From assembly GCF_024346585.1 (NCBI RefSeq), contig NZ_AP024523.1, positions 1,559,001-1,623,000 on the forward strand: DNA of 64,000 nt, in the 5' to 3' direction. This document shows positions 46,646-56,278 of this stretch, in pieces (the first letter of the stretch is position 1; every line of letters begins with the position of its first letter). This stretch comes from Streptococcus toyakuensis (GTDB lineage Bacteria; Bacillota; Bacilli; Lactobacillales; Streptococcaceae). The notes below the pieces were generated by a model. The model was not told the origin of the DNA. It was given only the letters and a program-made list of their open reading frames with translations, and ran no database searches. Made by a program: the position numbers and the translations under genes.

Positions 46646-46675
46646 AAAATCCGTTTGGTTTCCCAAGCGGATTTT
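46646..46675. terminator. Bidirectional terminator between the VTT gene and scrK
   Basis: AAAATCCGTTTGG/CCAAGCGGATTTT arms (one G-U pair) with U-runs on both strands. Confidence 0.85.
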
Positions 46676-46680
46676 ATGCT

Positions 46681-47568
46681 TTATTTTGATACTTCTTTTG
46701 CAAGGACAAAGTTCCCAAGAGTGGCAGAACCATTTCCTGCGACTGCTGGCGTCACGATGTAATCACGCACATCTGGTACTGGTAGGTAACCATTGAGAAG
46801 AGATGTAAATTTCTCACGGACACGGTCCAACATGTGTTGTTGAGCCATGACCCCTCCACCAAAGACAATCACGTCTGGACGGAAAGTCACTGTCGCATTA
46901 ACCGCAGCTTGAGCGATATAGTAGGCTTGGACATCCCAGACAGGGTTGTTAAGTTCAATGTTTTCCCCACGAACACCTGTACGAGCTTCCAAACTTGGAC
47001 CAGCTGCATAGCCTTCCAGACATCCCTTATGGAAAGGACAAACACCCTTAAACTCTTTTTCAATATCCATTGGGTGTCTAGCCACATAATAATGGCCCAT
47101 CTCAGGGTGACCCACACCGCCGATAAACTCTCCACGTTGGATGACACCTGCACCGATACCTGTACCGATTGTGTAGTAAACCAAGTTTTCGATACGACCA
47201 CCAGCATTGTTACGGGCAACCACTTCACCATAAGCAGAGCTGTTTACGTCTGTCGTGAAGTACATTGGCACGTTGAGGGCACGACGAAGGGCACCAAGCA
47301 AGTCCACATTTGCCCAGTTTGGTTTTGGAGTCGTCGTGATAAAGCCATAAGTTTTTGAGTTTTTATCAATATCAATCGGACCAAATGAACCAACTGCAAG
47401 ACCAGCAAGGTTGTCGAATTTTGAGAAGAACTCAATGGTTTTATCGATTGTTTCGATTGGAGTTGTTGTTGGAAATTGTGTTTTTTCTACAACGTTAAAG
47501 TTTTCATCACCGACAGCACAGACAAACTTTGTACCGCCCGCTTCCAAGCTTCCATATAATTTTGTCAT
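46681..47568 (-). CDS. scrK: Fructokinase ScrK (ROK family)
   Basis: 295 residues. N-terminal phosphate loop LEAGGTKF, ROK signature region ending in HPMDIEKEFKGVCPFHKGCLEGYAAG, whose His and Cys residues form the zinc site, and GGGVMAQ near 245. It phosphorylates the fructose released by ScrB. Separate extended -10 promoter; downstream of scrA on the same strand. Confidence 0.94.
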   Translation of the reverse strand: MTKLYGSLEAGGTKFVCAVGDENFNVVEKTQFPTTTPIETIDKTIEFFSKFDNLAGLAVGSFGPIDIDKNSKTYGFITTTPKPNWANVDLLGALRRALNVPMYFTTDVNSSAYGEVVARNNAGGRIENLVYYTIGTGIGAGVIQRGEFIGGVGHPEMGHYYVARHPMDIEKEFKGVCPFHKGCLEGYAAGPSLEARTGVRGENIELNNPVWDVQAYYIAQAAVNATVTFRPDVIVFGGGVMAQQHMLDRVREKFTSLLNGYLPVPDVRDYIVTPAVAGNGSATLGNFVLAKEVSK

Positions 47569-47595
47569 GACAAACCTCTTGTTTTTATTTTCTTT

Positions 47596-47604
47596 ATTAT
47601 AGCA
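47596..47604 (-). promoter_or_regulatory. scrK extended -10
   Basis: TGCTATAAT on the minus strand, about 30 bases before the scrK start. Confidence 0.55.
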
Positions 47605-47668
47605 TATTTCGAAAGTCTAAATTTCTCTATTTTTTAGATTTTCCTCTGTAAATCTTACCATTCAAGCA

Positions 47669-47699
47669 AAAACGAACAAACATGTCATTTGTTCGTTTT
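47669..47699 (-). terminator. scrA terminator
   Basis: Perfect 12-bp arms AAAACGAACAAA/TTTGTTCGTTTT, 7-base loop, then a U-run on the minus strand. Confidence 0.88.
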
Positions 47700-47717
47700 C
47701 ACATTAGAGAGGATTGA

Positions 47718-49604
47718 TTAGATTTTCACTTCGATCACAGCATCCCCCTTCGCAACTGAACCTGTTGCGACTGGAGCTACTGAAGCGTAGTCAGCTGTAT
47801 TTGTAACGATAACCATTGTTGTATCATCAAGACCAGCTGCAGCGATTTTGTTTGAATCAAATGTTCCAAGAACATCGCCAGCTTTCACCTTGTCACCTTG
47901 AGCAACTTTTGCTTCAAAACCTTCACCGTTCATTGTTACAGTGTCGATACCAACGTGGATCAAAACTTCAGCACCATCAGTTGTTTTCAAGCCAAAAGCG
48001 TGTCCTGTTGCAAAGGCAATTGAAACTTCAGCATCAGCTGGTGCATATACCACACCTTGACTTGGTTTCACAGCGATACCTTGTCCCATAGCTCCACTTG
48101 AGAAGACTGGGTCATTAACATCAGCAAGAGCGACAACATCACCGACGATAGGAGTTACAAGTGTTTCATTTTGAAGAGTTGCTGGAATGTTACCAGTTGT
48201 TTCTTCTTGGACCAAACGTTCTGTCTCTACTTCAGTAGCAACTTCTTTTTCATCCTCGTAACCAAACATGTAAGTGAGGGCAAAACCAAGAACGAATGAT
48301 ACAGCTACCATAAGAAGGTATTGTGCAAGTTGTCCGTTACCGATGTAAAGCATTGTACCAGGGATGATGGTGATACCATTACCAGTACCTGCAAGTCCAA
48401 GGATAGAAGCCAATCCACCACCGATTGCACCAGCAATCAATGAAAGGAAGAATGGTTTACGGAAGCGCAAGTTAACCCCGAAAATAGCAGGCTCTGTAAT
48501 ACCTAGGAAGGCAGAAAGAGCAGCTGGGAAAGCAAGTGTTTTTAGTTTTGGATTTTTAGTTTTAACACCAACCGCAACAGTCGCAGCACCTTGAGCTGTC
48601 ATAGCAGCTGTGATGATCGCGTTGAATGGGTTAGCATGGTCAGCAGCAAGCAATTGAACTTCAAGCAAGTTGAAGATGTGGTGCACACCTGACACGACGA
48701 TCAATTGGTGAACCCCACCAATCAAGAAACCACCAAGACCAAATGGCAAGCCAAGAATTGCTTTTGTACCAATAAGGATGTAGTTTTCAACAACGTGGAA
48801 AACTGGTCCGATAACAAAGAGTCCAAGGATAGACATGATCAAAAGTGTCACGAATGGCGTTACCAAAAGATCAATGACATCTGGAACAACCTTGCGGACA
48901 GCTTTTTCAAATTTAGCTCCGACAACCCCAATGATGAAGGCTGGAAGAACGGAACCTTGCAACCCAACAACTGGGATGAAACCAAAGAAGTTCATAGCTG
49001 TTACTTCACCACCTGAAGCAACTGCCCAAGCGTTTGGAAGTGAGCCAGAAACAAGCATCATACCAAGAACGATACCAACGGCAGGATTTCCACCAAATAC
49101 ACGGAAGGTTGACCACACAACCAAACCTGGCAAGATGATGAAGGCTGTATCTGTCAAGATTTGAGTGTAAGTTGTCACGTCAGCTGGAAGTGTCATTCCA
49201 AGAGCAGTTAAGAGACCACGCACACCCATGAAGAGACCTGTCGCTACGATAACTGGGATGATTGGAACGAAAACATCACCGAAAGTACGGATAGCACGTT
49301 GGAACCAGTTCCCTTGTTTAGCAGCTTCTGCTTTCATGTCATCTTTAGATGATGTTGGCAAGCCAAGTGCAACAACTTCATCGTACATTTTGTTTACTGT
49401 ACCAGTACCAAAGATGATTTGGTATTGACCTGAGTTAAAGAAAGCACCTTGAACTTTTTCCAAGTTCTCAATCACTTCTTTATTGATTTTTCCTTCATCT
49501 TTGACCATTACACGAAGACGAGTCGCACAGTGAGCTACACTGTTGACATTTTCACGTCCGCCCAAGGCATCGATGACTTTTTTTGCAATTTCCTGATTGT
49601 TCAT
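47718..49604 (-). CDS. scrA: Sucrose-specific PTS transporter EIIBCA
   Basis: 628 residues. EIIB at the N-terminus with the phospho-cysteine in NSVAHCATRLRV (Cys near 26), EIIC with about 10 membrane segments (110-460), and a C-terminal EIIA with the active His in LIHVGIDTVTMNG near 555. It imports sucrose as sucrose-6-phosphate. The start ATG at 49604 is preferred to TTG at 49610, given AAGGAG upstream. Divergent from scrB across a shared control region. Confidence 0.95.
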   Translation of the reverse strand: MNNQEIAKKVIDALGGRENVNSVAHCATRLRVMVKDEGKINKEVIENLEKVQGAFFNSGQYQIIFGTGTVNKMYDEVVALGLPTSSKDDMKAEAAKQGNWFQRAIRTFGDVFVPIIPVIVATGLFMGVRGLLTALGMTLPADVTTYTQILTDTAFIILPGLVVWSTFRVFGGNPAVGIVLGMMLVSGSLPNAWAVASGGEVTAMNFFGFIPVVGLQGSVLPAFIIGVVGAKFEKAVRKVVPDVIDLLVTPFVTLLIMSILGLFVIGPVFHVVENYILIGTKAILGLPFGLGGFLIGGVHQLIVVSGVHHIFNLLEVQLLAADHANPFNAIITAAMTAQGAATVAVGVKTKNPKLKTLAFPAALSAFLGITEPAIFGVNLRFRKPFFLSLIAGAIGGGLASILGLAGTGNGITIIPGTMLYIGNGQLAQYLLMVAVSFVLGFALTYMFGYEDEKEVATEVETERLVQEETTGNIPATLQNETLVTPIVGDVVALADVNDPVFSSGAMGQGIAVKPSQGVVYAPADAEVSIAFATGHAFGLKTTDGAEVLIHVGIDTVTMNGEGFEAKVAQGDKVKAGDVLGTFDSNKIAAAGLDDTTMVIVTNTADYASVAPVATGSVAKGDAVIEVKI

Positions 49605-49641
49605 TTGCAAAAATCTCCTTATATAAAATTTTGTTCTTGTT

Positions 49642-49655
49642 TGAAAGCGATTTTA
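49642..49655 (-). promoter_or_regulatory. cre site in the scrA leader
   Basis: TGAAAGCGATTTTA (plus strand) matches the CcpA consensus TGNAARCGNWWWCA except at one base. It lies just downstream of the predicted scrA start of transcription, where CcpA binding would block elongation. Confidence 0.6.
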
Positions 49656-49672
49656 TTCGCCCTACGATTTTT

Positions 49673-49712
49673 ATTTTATCATGTTTCAAAAATATGTCAA
49701 GCGTTTTGCAGA
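49673..49712 (-). promoter_or_regulatory. scrA promoter with overlapping operator
   Basis: On the minus strand TTGACA (49695-49700), 16 bases, TAAAAT (49673-49678), with TG extension. A cre/LacI-like sequence TGCAAAACGCTTGACA covers the -35, a likely ScrR or CcpA contact. Confidence 0.65.
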
Positions 49713-49881
49713 AAAAATCTTTGTTTCTTAGAGCAAGGTCTTTTGTTTTGATAGATTGTGAGAGTTTTATGAAAGTATTCTTTAAAAAAATAGTTTAAAA
49801 TCTGAGTTAAAAAGGATTTTGTTTCACTTTCTTTCAATTTTCTGTAGATAGATGATTGATTTCCTGCTTTTATTTTATGAT

Positions 49882-49950
49882 AAACGTTTGACAGTTTTTT
49901 CTCTTTTTTAACATAAAAAGCTTGCATTTTTTACCGAAAACGGTTACTAT
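49882..49950 (+). promoter_or_regulatory. scrB promoter region with ScrR-type operators
   Basis: TTGCAT (49922-49927), 17 bases, TACTAT (49945-49950). The spacer holds ACCGAAAACGGT, a CG-containing palindrome typical of LacI-family operators. A second palindromic core AAACGTTT lies at 49882-49889 beside a TTGACA. Binding by ScrR, encoded two genes on, would occlude the promoter. Confidence 0.6.
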
Positions 49951-49983
49951 TAAAAGTGATAAGATTTTCGGAGGAATAAATGA

Positions 49984-51438
49984 ATGGAATGGACAACTGA
50001 GCGTCGTTACAGACTTTATCAAGATTGGACGCAAGAAGAAATTCAACATATAAAAGAAAATATGGCACAATCTCCATGGCATACTCATTACCATGTTGAG
50101 CCAAAAACAGGACTTCTCAACGACCCAAATGGCTTTTCTTATTTTGATGGCAAGTGGATTGTTTTTTATCAAAACTTCCCTTTTGGTGCAGCCCACGGCT
50201 TAAAATCTTGGGTGCAGCTTGAAAGTGATGATTTGGTTCACTTTAGAGAAACTGGAGTCAAAGTTTTGCCTGATACTCCATTAGATAGCCACGGTGCCTA
50301 CTCTGGTTCTGCCATGCAGTTTGGCGATAACTTGTTCCTATTTTATACAGGAAATGTCCGTGATGAAAACTGGATTCGTCACCCTTACCAGATTGGAGCT
50401 TTAATGGATAAAGATGGCAAGATTAGCAAGATTGACAAGATCTTGATTGACCAGCCAGCAGACTCTACTGATCACTTCCGCGATCCGCAAATTTTTAATT
50501 TCAAAGGTCAATACTATGCTATCGTAGGTGGACAGGACTTGGAGAAAAAAGGCTTCGTCCGTCTTTATAAGGCTGTAGACAACGACTACACAAACTGGCA
50601 AGAGGTTGGCGACCTTGACTTTGCTAACGACCGCACTGCCTACATGATGGAATGCCCAAATCTGGTCTTTGTCGGGGAGCAACCTGTTCTTCTCTACTGC
50701 CCACAAGGATTGGATAAGGATGTTCTAGACTACGATAATATCTATCCAAATATGTATAAGATTGGGGCTTCCTTTGACCCTGAAAATGCCAAAATGGTAG
50801 ATATATCTCAACTTCAAAATATGGATTATGGTTTCGAAGCATATGCAACTCAAGCCTTCAACGCTCCTGATGGGCGTGCTCTAGCAGTTAGCTGGCTTGG
50901 TTTACCAGATGTTTCTTACCCATCTGACCGTTTTGACCATCAAGGAACCTTCTCTTTGGTCAAAGAACTCACTATCAAAGACAGCAAACTCTACCAGTAC
51001 CCAGTTGCAGCTATCAAGAACCTTCGTGCTTCTGAAGAGGCCTTCTCAAATCGTGCTCAAACCAAGAACACGTACGAACTCGAACTCAACTTGGAAGCTA
51101 ATAGCCAGAGCGAGATTGTCTTACTTGCTGATAAAGAAGGCAAGGGACTTTCCATCAACTTTGACCTTGTAAATGGTCAAGTGACAGTGGATCGTAGCCA
51201 AGCTGGTGAACAGTACGCCCAAGAATTTGGGACAACTCGCTCTTGCCCTATCGACAATCAAGCTACTACTGCTACGATTTTCATCGATAACTCTGTCTTT
51301 GAAATTTTCATCAATAAAGGAGAAAAAGTATTTTCTGGTCGTGTTTTCCCACATGCGGACCAAAATGGTATCCTGATTAAATCTGGAAACCCAACTGGAA
51401 CTTACTATGAATTAGATTATGGTCGCAAAACTAACTGA
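49984..51438 (+). CDS. scrB: Sucrose-6-phosphate hydrolase
   Basis: 484 residues, GH32. Catalytic motifs: GLLNDPNGF near 50 (nucleophile Asp), FRDPQIF near 165 (transition-state Asp), and MMECPNL near 222 (acid/base Glu). A C-terminal beta-sandwich follows from about 330. It splits sucrose-6-phosphate to glucose-6-phosphate and fructose in the cytoplasm. CGGAGGA precedes the ATG. Its 3' end overlaps scrR by 20 bases. Confidence 0.95.
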   Translation: MEWTTERRYRLYQDWTQEEIQHIKENMAQSPWHTHYHVEPKTGLLNDPNGFSYFDGKWIVFYQNFPFGAAHGLKSWVQLESDDLVHFRETGVKVLPDTPLDSHGAYSGSAMQFGDNLFLFYTGNVRDENWIRHPYQIGALMDKDGKISKIDKILIDQPADSTDHFRDPQIFNFKGQYYAIVGGQDLEKKGFVRLYKAVDNDYTNWQEVGDLDFANDRTAYMMECPNLVFVGEQPVLLYCPQGLDKDVLDYDNIYPNMYKIGASFDPENAKMVDISQLQNMDYGFEAYATQAFNAPDGRALAVSWLGLPDVSYPSDRFDHQGTFSLVKELTIKDSKLYQYPVAAIKNLRASEEAFSNRAQTKNTYELELNLEANSQSEIVLLADKEGKGLSINFDLVNGQVTVDRSQAGEQYAQEFGTTRSCPIDNQATTATIFIDNSVFEIFINKGEKVFSGRVFPHADQNGILIKSGNPTGTYYELDYGRKTN

Positions 51439-52384
51439 TGTCGCCAAACTTGCAGGCGTCAGCCCTACTACCGTTTCTCGGGTTATCAACAAAAAAGGTT
51501 ATCTCTCTGAAAAAACCATTCAAAAGGTTAATGAAGCCATGCGGGAATTGGGCTATAAGCCCAACAACCTAGCTCGTAGTCTGCAAGGAAAATCAGCTAA
51601 GTTAATCGGCTTGATTTTCCCAAATATTTCCAACGTTTTCTATGCAGAATTGATTGATAAGCTAGAACACCAACTCTTCAAAAATGGTTATAAGACCATC
51701 ATCTGCAACAGTGAGCACGATTCTGAAAAGGAACGTGAATACATCGAAATGTTAGAAGCCAATCAGGTGGACGGCATCATTTCGGGTAGTCACAACTTGG
51801 GAATAGAAGACTACAATCGTGTGACAGCACCGATTATTTCCTTTGACCGAAACCTGTCTCCAGATATTCCCGTCGTCTCCTCTGACAACTATGCTGGCGG
51901 GGTCCTTGCTGCCCAGACCTTGCTTAAGACAGGCGCCCAGTCTATCATCATGATTACTGGGAATGACAATTCTAACTCACCAACCGGACTACGCCACGCT
52001 GGTTTTGCATCTGTACTCCCAAAAGCTCCTATTATCAATGTTTCCAGTGACTTTTCTCCTGTCAGAAAAGAAATGGAAATCAAGAATATCTTGACCCATC
52101 AAAAACCAGATGCCATCTTTGCTTCGGATGATTTGACCGCTATTCTAGTCATTAAAATTGCTCAGGAACTGGGAATTTCTGTACCAGAAGAGCTTAAAAT
52201 CATCGGCTATGATGGGACCTACTTTATCGAGAATTACTACCCTCAACTGGCTACTATTAAGCAACCCTTGGAAGAGATTGCCTGCCTCACTGTTGACCTC
52301 CTCTTACAAAAGATTGAAGGCAAGGAAGTCGCAACAACTGGTTACTTTTTACCAGTTACACTATTACCAGGAAAAAGTATTTAA
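51419..52384 (+). CDS. scrR: Sucrose operon repressor ScrR (LacI family)
   Basis: 321 residues. N-terminal HTH (TDVAKLAGVSPTTVSRVINKKG) and hinge helix (NNLARSLQG), then a periplasmic-binding-like effector domain (LIGLIFPNISNVFYAEL onward). It represses scrA and scrB until the sugar phosphate accumulates. Translationally coupled to scrB by overlap. Confidence 0.94.
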   Translation: MVAKLTDVAKLAGVSPTTVSRVINKKGYLSEKTIQKVNEAMRELGYKPNNLARSLQGKSAKLIGLIFPNISNVFYAELIDKLEHQLFKNGYKTIICNSEHDSEKEREYIEMLEANQVDGIISGSHNLGIEDYNRVTAPIISFDRNLSPDIPVVSSDNYAGGVLAAQTLLKTGAQSIIMITGNDNSNSPTGLRHAGFASVLPKAPIINVSSDFSPVRKEMEIKNILTHQKPDAIFASDDLTAILVIKIAQELGISVPEELKIIGYDGTYFIENYYPQLATIKQPLEEIACLTVDLLLQKIEGKEVATTGYFLPVTLLPGKSI

Positions 52385-52390
52385 GCACAA

Positions 52391-52420
52391 GAAAACTCAA
52401 ACCGATTCGTCTGAGTTTTT
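52391..52420. terminator. Bidirectional terminator between scrR and mvaA
   Basis: AAACTCA/TGAGTTT arms with a 12-base loop. TTTTTTT follows on the plus strand; on the minus strand GAGTTTTCTT follows the mvaA stop. Confidence 0.75.
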
Positions 52421-53695
52421 TTATGATCTTAAGTTTTCTAGATAACGCTGGGCAGTCTCTAAGTTAAAGGTTTTATCTGCGATGAGGCGCTCGACTAGGG
52501 GAGCTACCTCGGATTCACTAGCACCTGCGAAAAGTGCCAAGGATTTGGCCTGCAATTTCATGTGGCCTTGCTGAATCCCTGTACTCACCAAGGCTTTGAG
52601 GGCCGCAAAGTTTTGGGCAAGTCCGATAGACACGATAAGCTGGGCTAATTCTTTGGCAGAAGGATTTCCCAGCAGCTCATGACTGAGGGCTACACGAGGG
52701 TTAAGGCCGATAGAGCCACCCTTGGTCGCTACAGGCATGGGCAGGGTCATCTCACCGACCAATTCTTCTCTTTCAAGGTCCAGCGTCCATTGACTAAGAC
52801 CTTGGTAATGTCCATCTCGACTGGCAAAGGCATGGGCCCCGGCTTCGATGGCACGCCAGTCATTACCAGTGGCAATCAAAATTGCATCAATTCCATTAAA
52901 AATCCCTTTATTGTGGGTAGTGGCTCGATAAGGATCAGCTTGCGCAAATTGGCTAGCCAACGCAATTTTCTCCGCAATGTCTCGTCCTTGATCCTTTTGG
53001 CGGCTCAAGTAGCGAAAAGCGATGCGACAACTTGCCGTCACCAGAGAATCAGTTGCGTAGTTGGACAGAATACCCATGAGACTCTGTCCCTGACTGAGTT
53101 CTTCTAAGACTGGTTTCAAGGCTTCCAGCATGGTGTTGAGCATATTGGCTCCCATGGCTTCCTGGGTATCGACATGGAGATAAACAACGAGAAAGTCTGT
53201 TTCACCTTTGATCTGCTCTACATGCAAATCACGCGCCCCACCTCCACGTTTAACGATAGAAGGATAGGCTTGATTAGCAAGCTCCAAGAGTTCAGCCTTC
53301 TTGCTGGCAATCTTAGCTTGCGCTTGTTCAGGATCATCAACTTGATAAAGGGCTACCTGACCAATCATCCGGCGCTCATGAACCTGAGCAGCAAAGCCAC
53401 CTGCACGCTTGATGATTTTACTGGCATAGCTGGCCGCAGCAACCACGGACGGTTCTTCTGTCACATAGGGAACTGTGTATTCCTGACCGTTAACGAGAAC
53501 CTCTGGGACCAGCGAATAAGGCAGAGAAAAAGTTCCCACTACATTCTCACTCAGCTGGTCTGCCACAGTCACACTCATCTGTTCATCCTGCTCCAGACTC
53601 GCTTGTCTCTCAGGACTAAGGAGCGCCTGAGCTTTTAACAGCTCGAGGCGCTCTTGGTATGATTTTTTAGAAAATCCATTCCAACTTATCTTCAT
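52421..53695 (-). CDS. mvaA: Hydroxymethylglutaryl-CoA reductase (class II)
   Basis: 424 residues. The class II N-terminus SGFSKKSYQERLELL, substrate-binding EEPSVVAAASYASKIIKRAGG near 80, DTQEAMGANMLNTMLE near 180, NKGIFNGIDAI near 268, and a C-terminal catalytic His region. It makes mevalonate with NAD(P)H. Start and mvaS stop share bases in TAATG, so translation is coupled. Confidence 0.94.
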   Translation of the reverse strand: MKISWNGFSKKSYQERLELLKAQALLSPERQASLEQDEQMSVTVADQLSENVVGTFSLPYSLVPEVLVNGQEYTVPYVTEEPSVVAAASYASKIIKRAGGFAAQVHERRMIGQVALYQVDDPEQAQAKIASKKAELLELANQAYPSIVKRGGGARDLHVEQIKGETDFLVVYLHVDTQEAMGANMLNTMLEALKPVLEELSQGQSLMGILSNYATDSLVTASCRIAFRYLSRQKDQGRDIAEKIALASQFAQADPYRATTHNKGIFNGIDAILIATGNDWRAIEAGAHAFASRDGHYQGLSQWTLDLEREELVGEMTLPMPVATKGGSIGLNPRVALSHELLGNPSAKELAQLIVSIGLAQNFAALKALVSTGIQQGHMKLQAKSLALFAGASESEVAPLVERLIADKTFNLETAQRYLENLRS

Positions 53696-54867
53696 TATTT
53701 TTCAACCTTGCTATAACTGCGTTGGTGGTCAACAATTTCAACCAAGGCAAAATCTTGATTTTCATAGCCAGCAAACTGGGCAGAATTTGTTTCATCTAAG
53801 TCTACTTCCTCAAAGAAGACTTTTTCATAGTCTGCAACAGACAGGGCAGTTCGTTGGTTGAGCTTGTTCAAACGGTCTTTATCCAGATAAGCTTCATATC
53901 CTTCAACCAATTCACCACTGAAGAACTCAGCCACAGCACCACTTCCGTAACTATAAAGGGCAATTTTATCTCCAGCCTTCAGGCTATCTGTATTTTCTAA
54001 GAGAGACAAAAGTCCAAGGAAAAGTGAACCTGTATAGATATTCCCCACCTTTTGACTGTAGAGAATAGACTGGTCAAAATGCTTTTGCAAGAGGTCTTTT
54101 TTCTCTTGAGACAGGCTCTTATCCATGATTTTTTTCAAGCCTTTTAAGGCTAATTTAGGGTAAGGCAAATGGAAACAAACAGCTGCAAAATCATCCAAAG
54201 TAAGCTGGTAGCGTTTTTGATATTCGAGCCAAGTCGTTTTCAAACTATCTAGATATTGTTGGGTAGAATAAACACCATTTACATAAGGAGTTGTCGAGTA
54301 ATTTGGACGCCAGAAATCCATGATGTCACGGGTCTGAGCTACATTGTCATTATTAAAGGCCATAATGCGTGGATTTTGTGTAATCAACATAGCTACACTT
54401 CCAGCACCCTGAGTTGGTTCTCCTGGAGTTTCAATACCATATTTGGCAATATCGCTTGCGATGACCAAGACCTTGGACTCTGGAGAATTTTCCACATGCA
54501 ATTTGGCATAATGAAGGGCCGCTGTCGCTCCATAGCAGGCTTCTTTAATCTCGAAACTACGAGCAAAAGGCTGGATGCCCAGCAAACCATGCACAAAGAC
54601 GGCCGCAGCTTTACTCTGGTCAATTCCTGACTCGGTAGCAACAATGACCATGTCAATTTCTTCTCTTTCTTGCTCAGTTAAAATAGAATCACTTGCACTG
54701 GCCGCCAAGGTCACGATATCCTCAGTTAGGGGCGCAATACTCAATTCCTTGAGTAAGAGTCCTTTGCTTAATTTTTCAGGGTCAATTCCCCTCGCTTCTG
54801 CTAAGTCTTGTAATTTCAAGACATATTGACTGGTCGCAAAACCAATCTTATCAATACCGATTGTCAT
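53695..54867 (-). CDS. mvaS: Hydroxymethylglutaryl-CoA synthase
   Basis: 390 residues. Thiolase fold with the nucleophile Cys in KEACYGATAALHYAK near 110, His in CFHLPYPKLALKG near 232, and YGSGAVAEFF near 310. It condenses acetyl-CoA with acetoacetyl-CoA. Start set at 54867 behind AGAGGT; an upstream in-frame ATG at 54891 (MNDKTEVN) is possible. First gene of mvaS-mvaA. Confidence 0.94.
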   Translation of the reverse strand: MTIGIDKIGFATSQYVLKLQDLAEARGIDPEKLSKGLLLKELSIAPLTEDIVTLAASASDSILTEQEREEIDMVIVATESGIDQSKAAAVFVHGLLGIQPFARSFEIKEACYGATAALHYAKLHVENSPESKVLVIASDIAKYGIETPGEPTQGAGSVAMLITQNPRIMAFNNDNVAQTRDIMDFWRPNYSTTPYVNGVYSTQQYLDSLKTTWLEYQKRYQLTLDDFAAVCFHLPYPKLALKGLKKIMDKSLSQEKKDLLQKHFDQSILYSQKVGNIYTGSLFLGLLSLLENTDSLKAGDKIALYSYGSGAVAEFFSGELVEGYEAYLDKDRLNKLNQRTALSVADYEKVFFEEVDLDETNSAQFAGYENQDFALVEIVDHQRSYSKVEK

Positions 54868-54947
54868 ATTTACCTCTGTTTTATCATTCATTGTAAAAAA
54901 TCGTTCTATACTATTTTATCACAAATAGCAGTAAAAGAGAGAAAAAA

Positions 54948-54970
54948 GACTTGATTCACCAAATCAAGTC
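54948..54970 (-). terminator. Terminator of the ThrE-like pair
   Basis: GACTTGATT/AATCAAGTC arms, 5-base loop, then TTTTTT on the minus strand. Confidence 0.85.
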
Positions 54971-54980
54971 CCTTATTATT

Positions 54981-55430
54981 CTAACCATTATGCTGTTTTC
55001 TTAAGTAAGAATAAAGTCTAAGAATCACGGTTCCACTAGCCATTCCAATGGAAATCACCAAAGCCAGCATAACAACCAAGGTTGCACTAGCAATGGCATG
55101 ACTGTAATCTCCCGTCACAAAAAAGGCAGTTGTCCGATAAGAAAGGTATCCCGGAACCAGTGGTGCCAAGATGGCCAAGATAAAGACCACAGCAGGAGTC
55201 TTATAAAGAATACTTAAAATCTGGCTGACACAAGAACCAATAATAGCCGCAATAAAGGTAGCCACAATAACATTGGTCGGTTCCTTGAGCAAGAGATAGA
55301 TTAGCCAGACAGCCATGCCCAAAATCCCTCCTGGTAAGAGCATAGAACGTTGAACATTGAGTACGATTAAAAAAGTGATAATGGCAAGAAGACTTGCTAC
55401 TGCTTGTAATAAAAAGGTTGTTAGTGTCAT
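54981..55430 (-). CDS. Threonine/serine exporter, small subunit (DUF3815/YjjB type)
   Basis: 149 residues, about 4-5 membrane segments with the conserved LAPLVPGYLSYRTTAFF near 88. In many bacteria ThrE is split into this short part and the longer YjjP part encoded just upstream (one base apart). The cargo is probably threonine, serine or an organic acid; not shown here. Confidence 0.8.
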   Translation of the reverse strand: MTLTTFLLQAVASLLAIITFLIVLNVQRSMLLPGGILGMAVWLIYLLLKEPTNVIVATFIAAIIGSCVSQILSILYKTPAVVFILAILAPLVPGYLSYRTTAFFVTGDYSHAIASATLVVMLALVISIGMASGTVILRLYSYLRKQHNG

Positions 55431-55431
55431 A

Positions 55432-56190
55432 TTAATTCATCAATACCAAGGCGACAGAAGTTCCCGCCCCTAAAGCAAGGGTAATGAGCAGGGATTCAAA
55501 CATCTTACTCATACCAGAGTTTATGTGGTTGGTCATAATATCACGAACCGCATTGGTCAAGGCAATCCCTGGTACAAACGGCATGACCGCACCAGCTATA
55601 ATCAAATCTGCCGTTGAAGGAAAGCCTGTGTAGCGAGCCCAAAACTGGGCTATCATCCCAAAAACAAAGGCTCCAGCAAAGGATGTCACAAAGGGAATTC
55701 GGATAAACTTCTCTACATAGAGGGAAAAGGCAAAACCAAATAAGGTAGCCACTCCTGCCCCAAGTGCGTCGTAGATATTTCCACTAAACATAATCGAAAA
55801 GAAAGGAGCACTAAAGGTTGCAGCCAAAGTTACCTGCAACTTAGTATAAGGAAGGGGTTGGGCTTGCAAGGCCTTCAATTGCTTGAAGGCTGTCTTTAAA
55901 TCAAGATTTCCTCCTACCAACTGACGAGAAATTTGGTTCACATCACAGACTTTTTCGATGTTATAAGAAGATGAGGTCACGCGTTTCATTCGCGAAATAT
56001 TGGTATTTTCAATGGAGAAAAAGATGGCAGCAGGCATGGCAAGAACATTGCAATCCACAATCCCCTGCGAATGCGCAATCCGAATCATGGTATCTTCTAC
56101 ACGATGAATCTCTGAGCCACTTTTGAGAAGAATGGTTCCAGCTAACATAATCAGATCGATGACGGCATTTAATTCTCTTGATTCTTCCAT
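55432..56190 (-). CDS. Threonine/serine exporter, large subunit (DUF1212/YjjP type)
   Basis: 252 residues. A cytoplasmic N-terminal segment (SGSEIHRVEDTMIRIAHSQG) holds the ThrE signature, followed by about 5 membrane helices with GAVMPFVPGIALTNAVRDIM near 207. It forms the exporter with the preceding small subunit. Two-gene operon ending in a terminator. Confidence 0.82.
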   Translation of the reverse strand: MEESRELNAVIDLIMLAGTILLKSGSEIHRVEDTMIRIAHSQGIVDCNVLAMPAAIFFSIENTNISRMKRVTSSSYNIEKVCDVNQISRQLVGGNLDLKTAFKQLKALQAQPLPYTKLQVTLAATFSAPFFSIMFSGNIYDALGAGVATLFGFAFSLYVEKFIRIPFVTSFAGAFVFGMIAQFWARYTGFPSTADLIIAGAVMPFVPGIALTNAVRDIMTNHINSGMSKMFESLLITLALGAGTSVALVLMN

Positions 56191-56246
56191 ACTTTCCTCC
56201 TTTTATCAACTTCCTCTATTCTATCACAAATCTGGAGTCAAAAAAA

Positions 56247-56275
56247 ATCTTTGCCATGAAATCATGACAAAGATT
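56247..56275 (-). terminator. stkP terminator
   Basis: AATCTTTGCCATG/CATGACAAAGATT arms (one mismatch), then a U8 run on the minus strand. Confidence 0.88.
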
Positions 56276-56278
56276 CAT

